A DNA stretch of 64,000 nucleotides from an uncultured Coriobacteriales bacterium (GTDB taxonomy: Bacteria > Actinomycetota > Coriobacteriia > Coriobacteriales > UMGS124): assembly GCA_934636245.1 (NCBI GenBank), contig CAKUAI010000005.1:129653-193652 (forward strand). Direction: 5' to 3'. Below are positions 7,154 to 16,446 of the stretch, piece by piece. The number at the start of each line of letters is the position of its first letter. The first letter of the stretch is position 1. The position numbers and the translations under genes are program-made. Below the pieces are notes generated by a model. That model was not told where the DNA came from. It did not search any database and saw nothing but the letters and a program-made list of their open reading frames with translations.

Positions 7154-9676
7154 ATGGCACTGGACTCGCTTGCCCCAGGGCAAAGCGCACGCGTAACGGC
7201 GGTTAGCGGAGAAGGCGAACTGCGCCGCCATCTGCTTGATATGGGCCTGATACCAGGCGTTGTGGTCACTCTGCAGAAAGTGGCGCCCATGGGCGACCCG
7301 CTTCAGGTGCGCCTGCGCGGGTATGAGCTCACCTTGCGCGCGAGCGAAGCCGCGAAGGTCGAGACGGGCCCCGTGCTTTCTGAAGAGGAGCTGGCCAGCA
7401 CTGCGCCGGTCCGTCCCTGTTCGCCGCGCGAGGATTACCGCACGAGCGCCGGCCATCCCGGCTTTGGCGAGCAGCCCGGCGCCCCGCAGGAGGGCAAGCA
7501 CTCCGAGCGCGACGCCCGCTCCGAGGACGCGAAGCTCACGTTTGCCCTCGTTGGCAACCAGAACTGCGGAAAGACCACCCTCTTCAACCAGCTCACCGGT
7601 GCCAACCAGCACGTGGGCAACTTCCCCGGCGTCACGGTCGACCGCAAAGACGGAACCATCCGCAACCATCCCAACGCCACGGTGACCGACCTGCCGGGCG
7701 TGTATTCTTTGTCGCCCTATTCCAGCGAAGAGATTGTCACGCGCGATTTCCTGCTTGATGCGCGCCCCGACGGCATCATCAACATCGTGGATGCCACCAA
7801 TATCGAGCGCAACATGTACCTCACCATGCAGCTCATGGAGCTCGGCATCCCCATGGTGCTCGCCCTCAACATGATGGACGAGGTGCGCGCCAACGGCGGC
7901 ACGGTGCTCGTCAACGAGCTCGAGCGCGAGCTCGGCATCCCCGTCATCCCCATCGCGGCCTCCAAGAACGAGGGCGTCGACGAGCTTGTGGAGCACGCCC
8001 TGCACGTGGCGCGTTTTGGCGAGGCACCGGGACGTGTGGACTTCTGCCATGCCGACGACGAGGACCAGAAGGCCGGCGCCCTGCACCAGTGCATCCACGC
8101 GACGATGCACATCGTGGAGCCCTACGCCAAGAAGGCGGGGCTTCCCACGCGCTTTGCCGCGACCAAGCTCATTGAGGGTGACGCGCCTGTGGAGGCCGCC
8201 CTTGCTATGCCGGCTGACAAGCGCGCGGCAATCGGCCAGCTCATCGAGGCCATGGAGCGCGACTCGGGGCTCGACCGCGAGGCGGCCCTGGCCGACATGC
8301 GCTTCTCCTTCCTCGAGGACCTCTGCGCGCGCACGGTGGTGCGCCCGCAAGAAAGCCGCGAGCACAAGCGCAGCCTTGCGGCCGACAAGGTCCTGACCGG
8401 CCGTTTCACGGGCATCCCGTGCTTCTTCGCGCTCATGGCGCTCATCTTTACGCTCACGTTTGTGGGACCCGGCGCCTGGCTGTCCGACGGCATGTCATTC
8501 CTGGTAGATGCGGCTACCGAGGGCATCGCGGCGGGTCTTGAGGGTGCGCATGTGAACCCCACCGTGTGCTCGCTTGTGGTTGACGGCGTGTGCGCGGGCG
8601 TGGGCAGCGTCTTGTCGTTCTTGCCCGTCATCGTGACGCTGTTCTTCTGTCTGTCTATTCTGGAAGACACCGGCTACATGGCGCGCGTCGCCTTCATCAT
8701 GGACCGCACCCTGCGCCGCGTGGGCCTGTCGGGCCGCAGCATTGTGCCCATGCTCATCGGCCTGGGTTGCACCGTGCCCGCCGTCATGTCGTCGCGCACC
8801 CTGGCTAGCGACCGCGACCGCGTGATGACCATCCGCCTGCTGCCGTTCATGAGCTGCAGCGCCAAGCTCCCGGTGTACGCGCTCATCGTGAGCGCGTGCT
8901 TTCCGCGCGAGGTGCAGCCGCTCGTGATGATTGGCCTCTACGTCTTCGGCATCCTGTGCGGCGTGGTGTATGCCCTGCTCATGAAGCATGCCGAGGCAGG
9001 AAGCGAACCCGTGCCCTTCGTCATGGAGCTGCCCAACTACCGCCTGCCCTCCGGGCGCAGCGTGGCGTTCCTCGTGTGGGACAAGGCCAAGGGCTTCGTG
9101 AAGAAGGCGTTCACGGTCATCTTCCTCGCCTCCATCATCGTGTGGTTCCTCCAGGCGTTCGACGCCGGCCTCAACCTGGTCGACTCGCCTGAGCACAGCC
9201 TGCTCGCCCTGCTTGCCGGCGCCGTCGCGCCGATTTTTGCGCCCCTGGGTTTTGGCGACTGGCGTGCGAGCACGGCAATCATCACGGGCTTCATCGCCAA
9301 GGAGAACGTCGTTTCCACGTTGACCCAGCTCACGGGCGGTGATGTGTCGGGCGTCGCGGCATTCTTCACGCCGATCACGGCGCTGTCGTTCTTGGTGTTC
9401 GTGTTGCTGTACACGCCGTGCGTGGCCGCCATCGCCACCGTGCGCCGCGAGGCCGGTTCGGGCGCCGCACTGCACATGGTGTTCGTGCAATGTGCTATCG
9501 CCTGGCTCGTGTCGTTTGCGGTGTACCGAGTGGCCGTGGTCGTGAGCGGCGCCTGGGTGCCCGTGGGCGTGCCCGCCCTCGTCGGTGTGGCGGCGCTCCT
9601 CTTCCTGGTCGCGCTCTCGCTGTGCCCACGCAGCAAGCGCCCGCACGTAAGGGCTGCCAAGGGCGCGCAGGGGTAG
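7154..9676 (+). CDS. feoB: FeoA-FeoB fusion, ferrous iron transporter
   Basis: 840 aa. Residues 1-75 are a complete FeoA SH3-like domain (MALDSLAPGQSARV..., LLDMGLIPGV). A charged linker of about 50 residues follows. FeoB then begins with a G domain: G1 loop GNQNCGKTT, G2 with GNFPGVTVD, G3 DLPG, and G4 in the form LNMMDE. The C-terminal half is the FeoB membrane core with two Gate repeats and the FeoB-C region. It imports Fe2+ under anaerobic conditions. FeoA is usually a separate small gene, so this is a fused form, as seen in some anaerobes. Start ATG at 7154 is preceded by GGGAGAGGGAAAAGGAAG. Confidence 0.95.
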   Translation: MALDSLAPGQSARVTAVSGEGELRRHLLDMGLIPGVVVTLQKVAPMGDPLQVRLRGYELTLRASEAAKVETGPVLSEEELASTAPVRPCSPREDYRTSAGHPGFGEQPGAPQEGKHSERDARSEDAKLTFALVGNQNCGKTTLFNQLTGANQHVGNFPGVTVDRKDGTIRNHPNATVTDLPGVYSLSPYSSEEIVTRDFLLDARPDGIINIVDATNIERNMYLTMQLMELGIPMVLALNMMDEVRANGGTVLVNELERELGIPVIPIAASKNEGVDELVEHALHVARFGEAPGRVDFCHADDEDQKAGALHQCIHATMHIVEPYAKKAGLPTRFAATKLIEGDAPVEAALAMPADKRAAIGQLIEAMERDSGLDREAALADMRFSFLEDLCARTVVRPQESREHKRSLAADKVLTGRFTGIPCFFALMALIFTLTFVGPGAWLSDGMSFLVDAATEGIAAGLEGAHVNPTVCSLVVDGVCAGVGSVLSFLPVIVTLFFCLSILEDTGYMARVAFIMDRTLRRVGLSGRSIVPMLIGLGCTVPAVMSSRTLASDRDRVMTIRLLPFMSCSAKLPVYALIVSACFPREVQPLVMIGLYVFGILCGVVYALLMKHAEAGSEPVPFVMELPNYRLPSGRSVAFLVWDKAKGFVKKAFTVIFLASIIVWFLQAFDAGLNLVDSPEHSLLALLAGAVAPIFAPLGFGDWRASTAIITGFIAKENVVSTLTQLTGGDVSGVAAFFTPITALSFLVFVLLYTPCVAAIATVRREAGSGAALHMVFVQCAIAWLVSFAVYRVAVVVSGAWVPVGVPALVGVAALLFLVALSLCPRSKRPHVRAAKGAQG

Positions 9677-9835
9677 GGGCCGTCTTGCCTGGTCACACTC
9701 GCTACGTGCCGCCCCAGTCGCGGTGCGGGGCTCGCGCAGGGGAGTGGTTGTGGCGCGGTCGCCTTGCTTGCTGCGCCTGTTTGTCTGCCTGCGGTAAAAT
9801 CCGCGTTTTGGAGTGCCTTATATCGAGTCCCACAC

Positions 9836-9878
9836 GGGGGCGACAGGGCAAATCGGCCTTGCTGCCCCCGTTTTCTTT
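9836..9878 (+). terminator. Terminator downstream of feoB
   Basis: GGGGGC at 9836-9841 pairs with GCCCCC at 9864-9869, with CAGGGC/GGCCTTG pairing inside (one wobble), then GTTTTCTTT. A hairpin of similar layout but different sequence precedes repeat copy 3 at 17412. The 150 bp between the feoB stop and this hairpin holds nothing recognisable. Confidence 0.7.
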
Positions 9879-9891
9879 CGAGCGAGAAAAT

Positions 9892-9978
9892 TTAACATAC
9901 ATTTCAGCGGTTGAGATGTATGTTAAATCATCAAAACCCCAGTTGGCGCGTTTTTGAAAATTCCGAAATGTATGTTAA
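9892..9978. repeat. Three-arm 87-bp intergenic element, copy 2
   Basis: Arms at 9892-9906, 9912-9926 (one change) and 9964-9978 (one change), with the same spacing as copies 1 and 3. It sits between the convergent ends of feoB and the LuxR-type gene at 10035, so here it cannot be a promoter element of either gene. The 55 bp before it, including the terminator hairpin, resemble those before copy 3. Confidence 0.9.
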
Positions 9979-10034
9979 TCGTGCGATTCAGGCACATGCG
10001 AGCCCATCAGCCCGCCTGCCTTGCCCGTCAGTCC

Positions 10035-11639
10035 CTACCTGCTTGCCAGCTCCGCCTGCATGCGGTCCAAATCGGCGTGCTGGAAGAGGTCGATGACCTC
10101 CTGTTGGCTGTGGACGTCGAGCTTCTGGAACACGTGGTGGCTGTGCGTGTTCACTGTGCCTGCCGAGATGGAGAGCTCCTCCTGGATGCGCGTGGAGTTG
10201 CGACCTGCCGCGATGAGGCGGAACACGTCGACTTCGCGCGGCGTGAGGCCGTAGTAGTCGCCGATGATGGCGCATTTGCGCTGGAAAGGAACCTTTTGCG
10301 GTGCCTGGCCGGCGGGCGTTTCCGTGCGCTGCCCATGGGCGCGCTTTGCGGCGCCCCCAGACAGCGACCGCGTGTCCTCGCGGGACACGGCCCCATCGCC
10401 CGTGACTCCCGGCAGTACCTCATCCGTCTCCTCGCCAAGGTTCTGCCCAAAGACGGCGATGTCGGCGCTGGTAAGGACGTACGTACGCAAGAACGTGATG
10501 CTGATGACCGCCACCGCCGCCACGGCTGAGAAGAGCTGCGCCCCCACCCCGAGGCTCAATAGCATGTTCGCAATGAGGGTGCCCGCGATGACGCCCGTGA
10601 GCAGCACCAGGGCCCGGCCGAAGCCGAACACCTGCACCGAGGTGAACTGGAAGCGGCTGGCAACTTCGCTGAGGATGACCCATACGAGAATCTCGAACAG
10701 CGTGTACCCTGCGGAGACTACAGAGAAGGACAACGCGATGCTGGTGCCGGAAAGGGGCATCAGGGCAAATCCCACAATGCAGACGAAAGCGGTCGGTTTG
10801 TAGAGCGTCTCGATGCTGACCTCGCGCGCCGCTGCCGTGCTGCCCAGCAAAACGAGCGCAGCCACGAGCGGCACGGCGGAGTTGAGCATCTGGAAGGTCT
10901 TGCCCAGGGCTGCCGTCTCCGAGCCAAGATAGAGGCCATGCGTAATGCCGGTCAGGATGCCGAGCACTGCGGCGCAGGTTGCCAGCTTGAGCAGCATTTT
11001 CGTTGAGATGCGCTCGCCAAGGTGCATGTGCGTCTCGCAGTCTTCCTCGCCGGGGCGCGGCACGCGGTGAAGCGCCATCACGCAGAAAAACGGCAGCGCC
11101 ACCTCCACGGCCACGGCCGCCTCAAGCGGCAGGCTCATGATGCCGAGCGTGAGCGCGGCACACCCCACCGTTGCCCACAGGATGCCCATCGTGCACGAGC
11201 GCACGTCGATGCCGACGAAGCGTCGCCCTATCGAGAGAAACACGAGCGCCGACCCTGCGCCCGTGAGCGCGGCGCTGCCCCACAGGGCTGCCCGGGCAAT
11301 GGCCTGTCCGCTTGTCAGGTATGGAACGAGCAGCACAATGCCCACTCCGCACAGCGCGGCGCCCACGTAGTCGAACGCCGGGTGTTCTCCCGCCCTCATC
11401 ACCGGGCGGTGCAGCACGGCAAAAACGACGAGGGCCACGGCAAGCGCCAAAACGGACGTGCGATATACGTCGTTTGCCATGCCCGCCATCGACTCTGGTG
11501 CATAGCGCTGAAAGAGCACCACGCTGAAAAACGTTGTGGTGATCCATGTCCTGTTCAGCATATAGGCAAGGGTGCGCCACGTGTTCGAACGCCGCACCCT
11601 GTCTTCGCGCATAGGTAGCCCAGCAATCATCTGGCCCAT
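10035..11639 (-). CDS. LuxR-type regulator with 12-segment membrane sensor domain
   Basis: 534 aa, start ATG at 11639 preceded by GGGGGAACA. The first 400 residues are mostly hydrophobic segments in an MFS-like pattern. A linker rich in charged residues follows, and then a C-terminal LuxR helix-turn-helix (YYGLTPREVDVFRLIAAGRN..., VNTHSHHVFQKLDVHSQQE). Proteins of this design are abundant in Eggerthellaceae, where they stand beside reductase genes and are thought to respond to the reductase substrate. It is divergent from the molybdoenzyme operon starting at 11855, with 215 bp between starts, and is the likely regulator of that operon. Confidence 0.9.
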   Translation of the reverse strand: MGQMIAGLPMREDRVRRSNTWRTLAYMLNRTWITTTFFSVVLFQRYAPESMAGMANDVYRTSVLALAVALVVFAVLHRPVMRAGEHPAFDYVGAALCGVGIVLLVPYLTSGQAIARAALWGSAALTGAGSALVFLSIGRRFVGIDVRSCTMGILWATVGCAALTLGIMSLPLEAAVAVEVALPFFCVMALHRVPRPGEEDCETHMHLGERISTKMLLKLATCAAVLGILTGITHGLYLGSETAALGKTFQMLNSAVPLVAALVLLGSTAAAREVSIETLYKPTAFVCIVGFALMPLSGTSIALSFSVVSAGYTLFEILVWVILSEVASRFQFTSVQVFGFGRALVLLTGVIAGTLIANMLLSLGVGAQLFSAVAAVAVISITFLRTYVLTSADIAVFGQNLGEETDEVLPGVTGDGAVSREDTRSLSGGAAKRAHGQRTETPAGQAPQKVPFQRKCAIIGDYYGLTPREVDVFRLIAAGRNSTRIQEELSISAGTVNTHSHHVFQKLDVHSQQEVIDLFQHADLDRMQAELASR

Positions 11640-11703
11640 TGTTCCCCCGAACTTGCGACCGTCTCCTCGGTCTCAATGATACGCCTTTGCCCGTTTCAAA
11701 AAT

Positions 11704-11718
11704 CATAAGTAGTTTATG
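11704..11718. promoter_or_regulatory. Inverted repeat in the regulator/molybdoenzyme divergent region
   Basis: CATAA-GTAGT-TTATG is a perfect 5-bp inverted repeat in the shared upstream region, about 65 bp before the regulator start and 137 bp before the enzyme start. It is a plausible LuxR-type site, but short arms like this also arise by chance. Confidence 0.3.
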
Positions 11719-11854
11719 AGATATGGCGCTAGCTGGGCGATTTCATAAAGGCGGCTCGATGTGCCAAGCCGGGCAAAGGGGCTAGCGTGTTTCTCGCGGG
11801 GCCGCAGGGAAGTGCGGCGCCCGTCAGTATCCAAGCATGGAGAAGGAGGGAAAC

Positions 11855-14788
11855 ATGCAAGAAAGCGTGAGCCGCCGGAGCTTCTTGAAGATTGCCGCTG
11901 CGACCGGTGTCATTGCGGGCCTCGGCATGACCGCGGGGTCGGCTCTTGCCGAGACGGACTACACGGTGCTCGACAGCACCGACACCACGCGCAAGGTCCG
12001 CACGGTGTGCCGCGGCTGCGGCAAGATGGAGTGCGGCGTGTGGGTGACCGTGGAGAACGGCCGCGCGATCAAGATCGAGGGCGACGAGAGCGCCGGCCAT
12101 ACCCTGGGCAGCTGCTGCAACAAGTCGGTCTCCTCGATGCAGGCCTGCTACCACCCCGACCGTCTGCGCTACCCCATGAAGCGCACGAACCCCAAGGGCG
12201 AGGACCCCGGCTGGGTGCGCATTTCTTGGGACGAGGCCATCGACACCATCTATGAGGGCATCGAGGCCGTTCGCGCCAAGTACGGCTCGGAGGCTCTGTT
12301 CGACATGGCCGGCACGGGCCGCATGTACTGCAACCAGGGTACCTTCGGCGCCTGGTTCCATTCGCCCAACAGCTTCGGCGCCTACCAGGTGTGCAAGGGC
12401 CCGCGCCACTTCGCCTCGGCCCTGACCTCCGATTGGAACTTCAGCTGGTCGGCAACGGTCGACCGTCCCCCGGTGTTCACCATCTGGGCGTCTGGCCCCG
12501 AGTGCTCCAACTACGACGAGGCCGGCCGCTCCGTCGTCGATGAGGCGCTCAACGCCCCCACGTTCATCTCCGTCGACCCCCGCACCACGAACCTGGGCAA
12601 GGAGTCCGACATCCACCTGGCGCTCAAGGGCGGCACCGACACGCCGCTGGCCCTTGCTATGTGCGACGTCGTCATCAAGAACGACCTGGTCGACTGGCAG
12701 TTCGTGAAGCGTTGGACCAACGCGTGCTTCCTGGTGGTTGAGGACAAGGAGCCCTCGGGGCCCGAGCTTCCCCACATCTGGCACGGCCCCACGAACATCA
12801 AGACCACGCTTCTTGCCCAGGCCGACCTCGAGGAAGGCGGCAGTCCCTACAAGTACATGGTGTGGGACCAGGCCAGCGAGTCCCTCAAGTGGTTCAACGC
12901 CAGCGCCGACCGTCGCCTTGCCGACCCCGAGTGGGACCCCGTCACCGATGAGGAATGCAACATCTGGGAAGGCGAGAAGCCTTGGAAGCGCTATGACGGC
13001 GACGGCCCCCAGGACGAGTGGTCGCGCAGGAACTTCGAGGGCACCGAGGCCGACACCGTGAAGTCCGAGTTCTCCCAGGGCTTCGTGCCGAACCTCGACG
13101 ACTTCGAGTCCATCGACCCCGCGGTCTACGGCGAGTTCGAGGTGACGTTCAAGGACGGCTCCACCCACACCGCCATCCCCGTGTGGCAGAAGTTCGCCGA
13201 GCGCTGCGACGAGTACGCCCCCGAGATCGCCGAGGGCATCACGGGCGTTCCCGCTGCCGACATCGAGAAGGCCGCCCTGGTCTACGCCACGCGCGTCGAC
13301 GAGCGCTGGGGCAACGGCGGCATCATGTACCAGCTCGGCGTTGAGCACCACGGCAACGGCGTGCAGAACTGCCGCGCCATCGAGATCCTGACCGCCATCA
13401 CCGGCAACACCGACACCCCCGGCGGACAGCGCGGTTCCACCAAGCTCGACATGAACTACATGGGCAACTTCGGCCTGGCTCCCTACGATCCCAACGCCGA
13501 CCGTTCCTGCGACGGCAGCAAGCGCCTCGGCGCCGACACGCACCCGCTGCTCAATTGGTGGGGCATGTGGGCCAACTCCAACTCGGTCGCCGAGGCCGGC
13601 GCCACCGGCAAGCCCTACCCGCTCAAAGGTGCCATGTGCGGCGCAGGCGACTTCATGAGCATGGCCAACTCCACGCTCATGTGGGACTGCCTGAAGCAGC
13701 TCGACTTCTTCTTTGACATCGACCTGTGGCACCACCCCACCAGCGAGCTGGCCGACATCATCCTGCCTGCCCGCCACTGGCTCGAGGTGCCGCTGCCCCG
13801 TCAGTCCCAGGGTGCTTCCGGTGCCCTCGGTGCCTGCGTGCCCGTGGTTGAGCCTCTTGCCGAGTCCCAGTACGACCCCACCATCGCCGAGATGCTGTAC
13901 CAGCGCGCCGGCATCCAGTGGGGTTGGGACGCCGAGAACCCCTATCCCACCATGGAGGAGCAGCTCGACTACGTCGTGCGCGAGGTCGCTCCCTCTTGGC
14001 AGGACTTTGTCCAGCAGTTCCAGGACAACGGCTGGTGGGACGTCAAGAAGGTCCATCCCGACGACTGGGGCACCTACCGCCGCTTCATGACCGGCTTCCT
14101 CAAGAAGGACTACACCCAGGCTCCCTCGGCCCAGACCGTCGTGCCCGGCTTCAACACGCCCACGCAGAAGCAGGAGATCTGGTCCACCATCATGGAGACG
14201 GCTCACGGCGCCGCCGCGGCATTGCCCGACTACGAGCCCAACCCCGACACCAAGGCCATGAACCCCGAGCTCTGGGAGGAGTACCCCATCGAGTGCCTCA
14301 CCGGCCGCCGCATCCCGGTGTACTTCCACTCCGAGCATCGCCAGCTTCCCTGGTGCCGCGAGGTTTGGCCTGTGCCCAAGATGGAGATCAACCCCGAGGA
14401 CGCCGCTGAGCTGGGCATCGAGCAGGGCGACTGGTGCTGGATCGAGAACCCGCACGGCAAGATCCGCCAGACGGCCGACATCTTCCCCGGCGTCAAGAAA
14501 GGCACCATCAACTGCGAGCACTCCTGGTGGTACCCCGAGCTGTCCGCGCCTGAGCACGGTTGGCGCCTCTCCGCAGTGAACCAGCTCGTGAACAACGACA
14601 TCTCCGACCCGTACTGCGGCTCCTCGGTCGTCCGCGGCTACCCGGTCAAGGTGTACAAGGCCACGGCTGAGAACTCCCCGTTCGGCAACCCCGTGCCCTG
14701 CGACGACGACGGCACGCCCATCATCACCGATGCGACCGACCCGCGCCTGAAGGCCTGGGCTCCCGTGTACGAAGGAAGGGATGAGTAA
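11855..14788 (+). CDS. Tat-exported molybdopterin oxidoreductase, DMSO-reductase superfamily
   Basis: 977 aa from the ATG at 11855, chosen because GGAGGG lies 4 bp upstream; an in-frame ATG at 11837 lacks such a site. It has a twin-arginine signal (SRRSFLKIAAATG), then a 4Fe-4S binding pattern CRGCGKMEC with a fourth cysteine at SCCNKS, and the three molybdopterin-guanine-dinucleotide binding regions of the family. The C-terminal EHSWWYPE motif resembles the EHGWWFPE block I associate with the acetylene hydratase/catechol dehydroxylase branch. The operon has a ferredoxin subunit but no membrane anchor, and a divergent LuxR-type regulator, as in described Eggerthellaceae catechol dehydroxylases. 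The substrate is not known. Confidence 0.9.
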   Translation: MQESVSRRSFLKIAAATGVIAGLGMTAGSALAETDYTVLDSTDTTRKVRTVCRGCGKMECGVWVTVENGRAIKIEGDESAGHTLGSCCNKSVSSMQACYHPDRLRYPMKRTNPKGEDPGWVRISWDEAIDTIYEGIEAVRAKYGSEALFDMAGTGRMYCNQGTFGAWFHSPNSFGAYQVCKGPRHFASALTSDWNFSWSATVDRPPVFTIWASGPECSNYDEAGRSVVDEALNAPTFISVDPRTTNLGKESDIHLALKGGTDTPLALAMCDVVIKNDLVDWQFVKRWTNACFLVVEDKEPSGPELPHIWHGPTNIKTTLLAQADLEEGGSPYKYMVWDQASESLKWFNASADRRLADPEWDPVTDEECNIWEGEKPWKRYDGDGPQDEWSRRNFEGTEADTVKSEFSQGFVPNLDDFESIDPAVYGEFEVTFKDGSTHTAIPVWQKFAERCDEYAPEIAEGITGVPAADIEKAALVYATRVDERWGNGGIMYQLGVEHHGNGVQNCRAIEILTAITGNTDTPGGQRGSTKLDMNYMGNFGLAPYDPNADRSCDGSKRLGADTHPLLNWWGMWANSNSVAEAGATGKPYPLKGAMCGAGDFMSMANSTLMWDCLKQLDFFFDIDLWHHPTSELADIILPARHWLEVPLPRQSQGASGALGACVPVVEPLAESQYDPTIAEMLYQRAGIQWGWDAENPYPTMEEQLDYVVREVAPSWQDFVQQFQDNGWWDVKKVHPDDWGTYRRFMTGFLKKDYTQAPSAQTVVPGFNTPTQKQEIWSTIMETAHGAAAALPDYEPNPDTKAMNPELWEEYPIECLTGRRIPVYFHSEHRQLPWCREVWPVPKMEINPEDAAELGIEQGDWCWIENPHGKIRQTADIFPGVKKGTINCEHSWWYPELSAPEHGWRLSAVNQLVNNDISDPYCGSSVVRGYPVKVYKATAENSPFGNPVPCDDDGTPIITDATDPRLKAWAPVYEGRDE

Positions 14789-15396
14789 TGGCACGCCTTA
14801 CCTTGGCGATCGACCTGAACCGCTGCATGAACTGCAAGGCCTGCAACGCCGCCTGCAAGGAGCAGAACGACGTGGGCATCGGCTACTTCTGGACGTGGGT
14901 GGACCGCAAGCAGTCCGACAAGCTTGAGGAGGACAACGGCGCCCCCAGCCACGACTTCTACTATCTGCCCACGCAGTGCCAGCACTGCGACAACCCCGAG
15001 TGCGTCACGGTGTGCCCCACCGGTGCCTCGGTCAAGGCGGAGAACGGCACCGTGCAGATCGACCTCGACCAGTGCATCGGCTGCCAGGCCTGCGTCTCCG
15101 CGTGCCCCTACGGCGTGCGCTACCTCAACGTCGAGAAGAACGTCGTTGAGAAGTGCAACCTGTGCGCCGAGCGCATCGAGGAGGGCGAGCTGCCCCAGTG
15201 CGTGCTCAACTGCGTGGGCATGGCCAAGTGGTACGGCGACCTTGACGAGGGCATCGAGAACTTCGACGGCCCTCTGGGCAAGAAGCTCGGCGAGTACGTG
15301 CAGCCCTACGAGGAGGCCGACATCCATCACCTGGCCGACTCGGGCAACGGCCCGTCGTTCGTCTACATCCTGCGCAATCACACCTGGCAGGACTAG
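14788..15396 (+). CDS. Ferredoxin subunit with four 4Fe-4S clusters (DmsB/PhsB-like)
   Basis: 202 aa. The start overlaps the stop of the molybdoenzyme gene by one base (TAATG), indicating translational coupling. Four cysteine clusters are visible: CMNCKACNAAC, CQHCDNPECVTVC, CIGCQACVSAC and CNLCAERIEEGELPQC. These are standard for the electron-transfer subunit that passes electrons to the molybdoenzyme. It has no signal peptide of its own and is probably carried out of the cell with the Tat-exported partner. No quinol-oxidising membrane subunit is encoded next to it, so the electron donor is unknown. Confidence 0.93.
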   Translation: MARLTLAIDLNRCMNCKACNAACKEQNDVGIGYFWTWVDRKQSDKLEEDNGAPSHDFYYLPTQCQHCDNPECVTVCPTGASVKAENGTVQIDLDQCIGCQACVSACPYGVRYLNVEKNVVEKCNLCAERIEEGELPQCVLNCVGMAKWYGDLDEGIENFDGPLGKKLGEYVQPYEEADIHHLADSGNGPSFVYILRNHTWQD

Positions 15397-15419
15397 CGTT
15401 TCTGAGTAAGTGAATGAGC

Positions 15420-15450
15420 GGGGAGGGGATGCCGCAAGGCGCCCCTCCCC
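15420..15450 (+). terminator. Hairpin after the ferredoxin gene
   Basis: GGGGAGGGG (15420-15428) and CCCCTCCCC (15442-15450) pair perfectly around a 13-base loop, 24 bp after the ferredoxin stop. No T run follows. It could terminate part of the transcripts or protect the 3' end of the upstream message. Confidence 0.5.
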
Positions 15451-15459
15451 ACCGGCGGC

Positions 15460-15515
15460 GTGCTGCGGTGGACTCGCCCGTCCACCCCGAACTGCGGGCG
15501 GGCCCACCGCAGCAC
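15460..15515 (+). other. Large hairpin between the ferredoxin and winged-helix genes
   Basis: GTGCTGCGGTGG (15460-15471) pairs exactly with CCACCGCAGCAC (15504-15515), and CGCCCG/CGGGCG pair inside. It ends 31 bp before the next start. With the preceding hairpin it makes a strongly structured 95-base spacer inside the operon. Confidence 0.55.
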
Positions 15516-15546
15516 ACAGCGAGAAAGGCAAAGGGGAGAGATGACC

Positions 15547-16314
15547 ATGAACGAGGCGAAGGCGCCCGAGACGGGCAAGGAGCCGATCGAACGCTCGTAT
15601 CAACCGGCGACGCAGGACCCAAACGCCCTGCTCAGCGACGCGCCTGTGACCGAGGGCGCGAGCGCCGAGGAGCGCACGGATGCGCTGTTTGCGCGCCTGC
15701 ACAGCTCGCGCCGTTTCCTGAATGCCATCCTCGAGTTCTGCCGTGATGAGCGCACGGAAAGCGAGGTCGCGGGCGAGGTCGCGCGCATGAGGGAGCTCGA
15801 GTTCTGCATCTACGGGGCCGACGTGCTCTGCGCCCATCTCGTTGAGGCCGGCGCGCTTGAGCGCATCGAGCCTGAGCAGGACGACGTGCGCGTGGTGGAG
15901 ATCGACGGCGTGCAGTACCTGGAGCCTGTCGGTCGAGCCGAGGAGCCTGCGGCTGGCGGCGAGGATGGTGCCGCGGCCGGCGTGCCTGTGCGCCTGAAGA
16001 CTGCAAAGGCCGGCCTTGCGTTCCTCGATCGCGAGCAGGACATGGGTCGCTTCCAGGAGATTCTCGACGAGGATGCAGGCATGGACAACATCTACCGCAT
16101 GCTTTTGGGCTGTTGCGCCAACGAGGGCGGCGCCACGGCCAAGGAGCTCGGTGACGCGGTGGACGACCAGCCCGAACTGCAGGAGCCGCGGCTGTACGCG
16201 TCGTATTTCTACGAAAAGATGGCCGAGCGCGACCTTATCGAGTGGACGGGCAAGACGTGGGGCATCACCGAGTTTGGCAAGCGTGCCGTGCAGTATCTGG
16301 ACAGCAGGGCGTAA
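15547..16314 (+). CDS. Unknown protein with two winged-helix-like segments, in the molybdoenzyme operon
   Basis: 255 aa from the ATG at 15547, which has AGGGGAG 8 bp upstream (an ATG two codons earlier is too close to it). I do not recognise a named family. Two segments look alike and have the helix pattern and final short strand of winged-helix domains: about residues 50-110 (FLNAILEFCRDERTESEVAG... to VEAGALERIEP) and about 180-250 (YRMLLGCCANEGGATAKELG... to KMAERDLIEWTGK). A variable Ala/Glu/Gly-rich linker lies between them. There is no signal peptide or membrane segment. It may be a regulator or an assembly factor; no function is claimed. Confidence 0.75.
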   Translation: MNEAKAPETGKEPIERSYQPATQDPNALLSDAPVTEGASAEERTDALFARLHSSRRFLNAILEFCRDERTESEVAGEVARMRELEFCIYGADVLCAHLVEAGALERIEPEQDDVRVVEIDGVQYLEPVGRAEEPAAGGEDGAAAGVPVRLKTAKAGLAFLDREQDMGRFQEILDEDAGMDNIYRMLLGCCANEGGATAKELGDAVDDQPELQEPRLYASYFYEKMAERDLIEWTGKTWGITEFGKRAVQYLDSRA

Positions 16315-16446
16315 GGATTGCCTTGACGCAATGACTTCAGTAGGCCGCACGCTTGGCCGCGGCATATAAACCGTCTGCGGTGCGGGCGAATGACCTGTAT
16401 GGGAGCGGCTTGCGTGTGAGTCGCGAATAAGTTTGGGGGAAGAGTT

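Noticed and set aside
11729..14794. 1021-codon frame opposite the molybdoenzyme
   Set aside because: Antisense frame kept open by the strong third-position GC bias of the real gene. Its product is a His/Val/Gly-rich chain without any known pattern.
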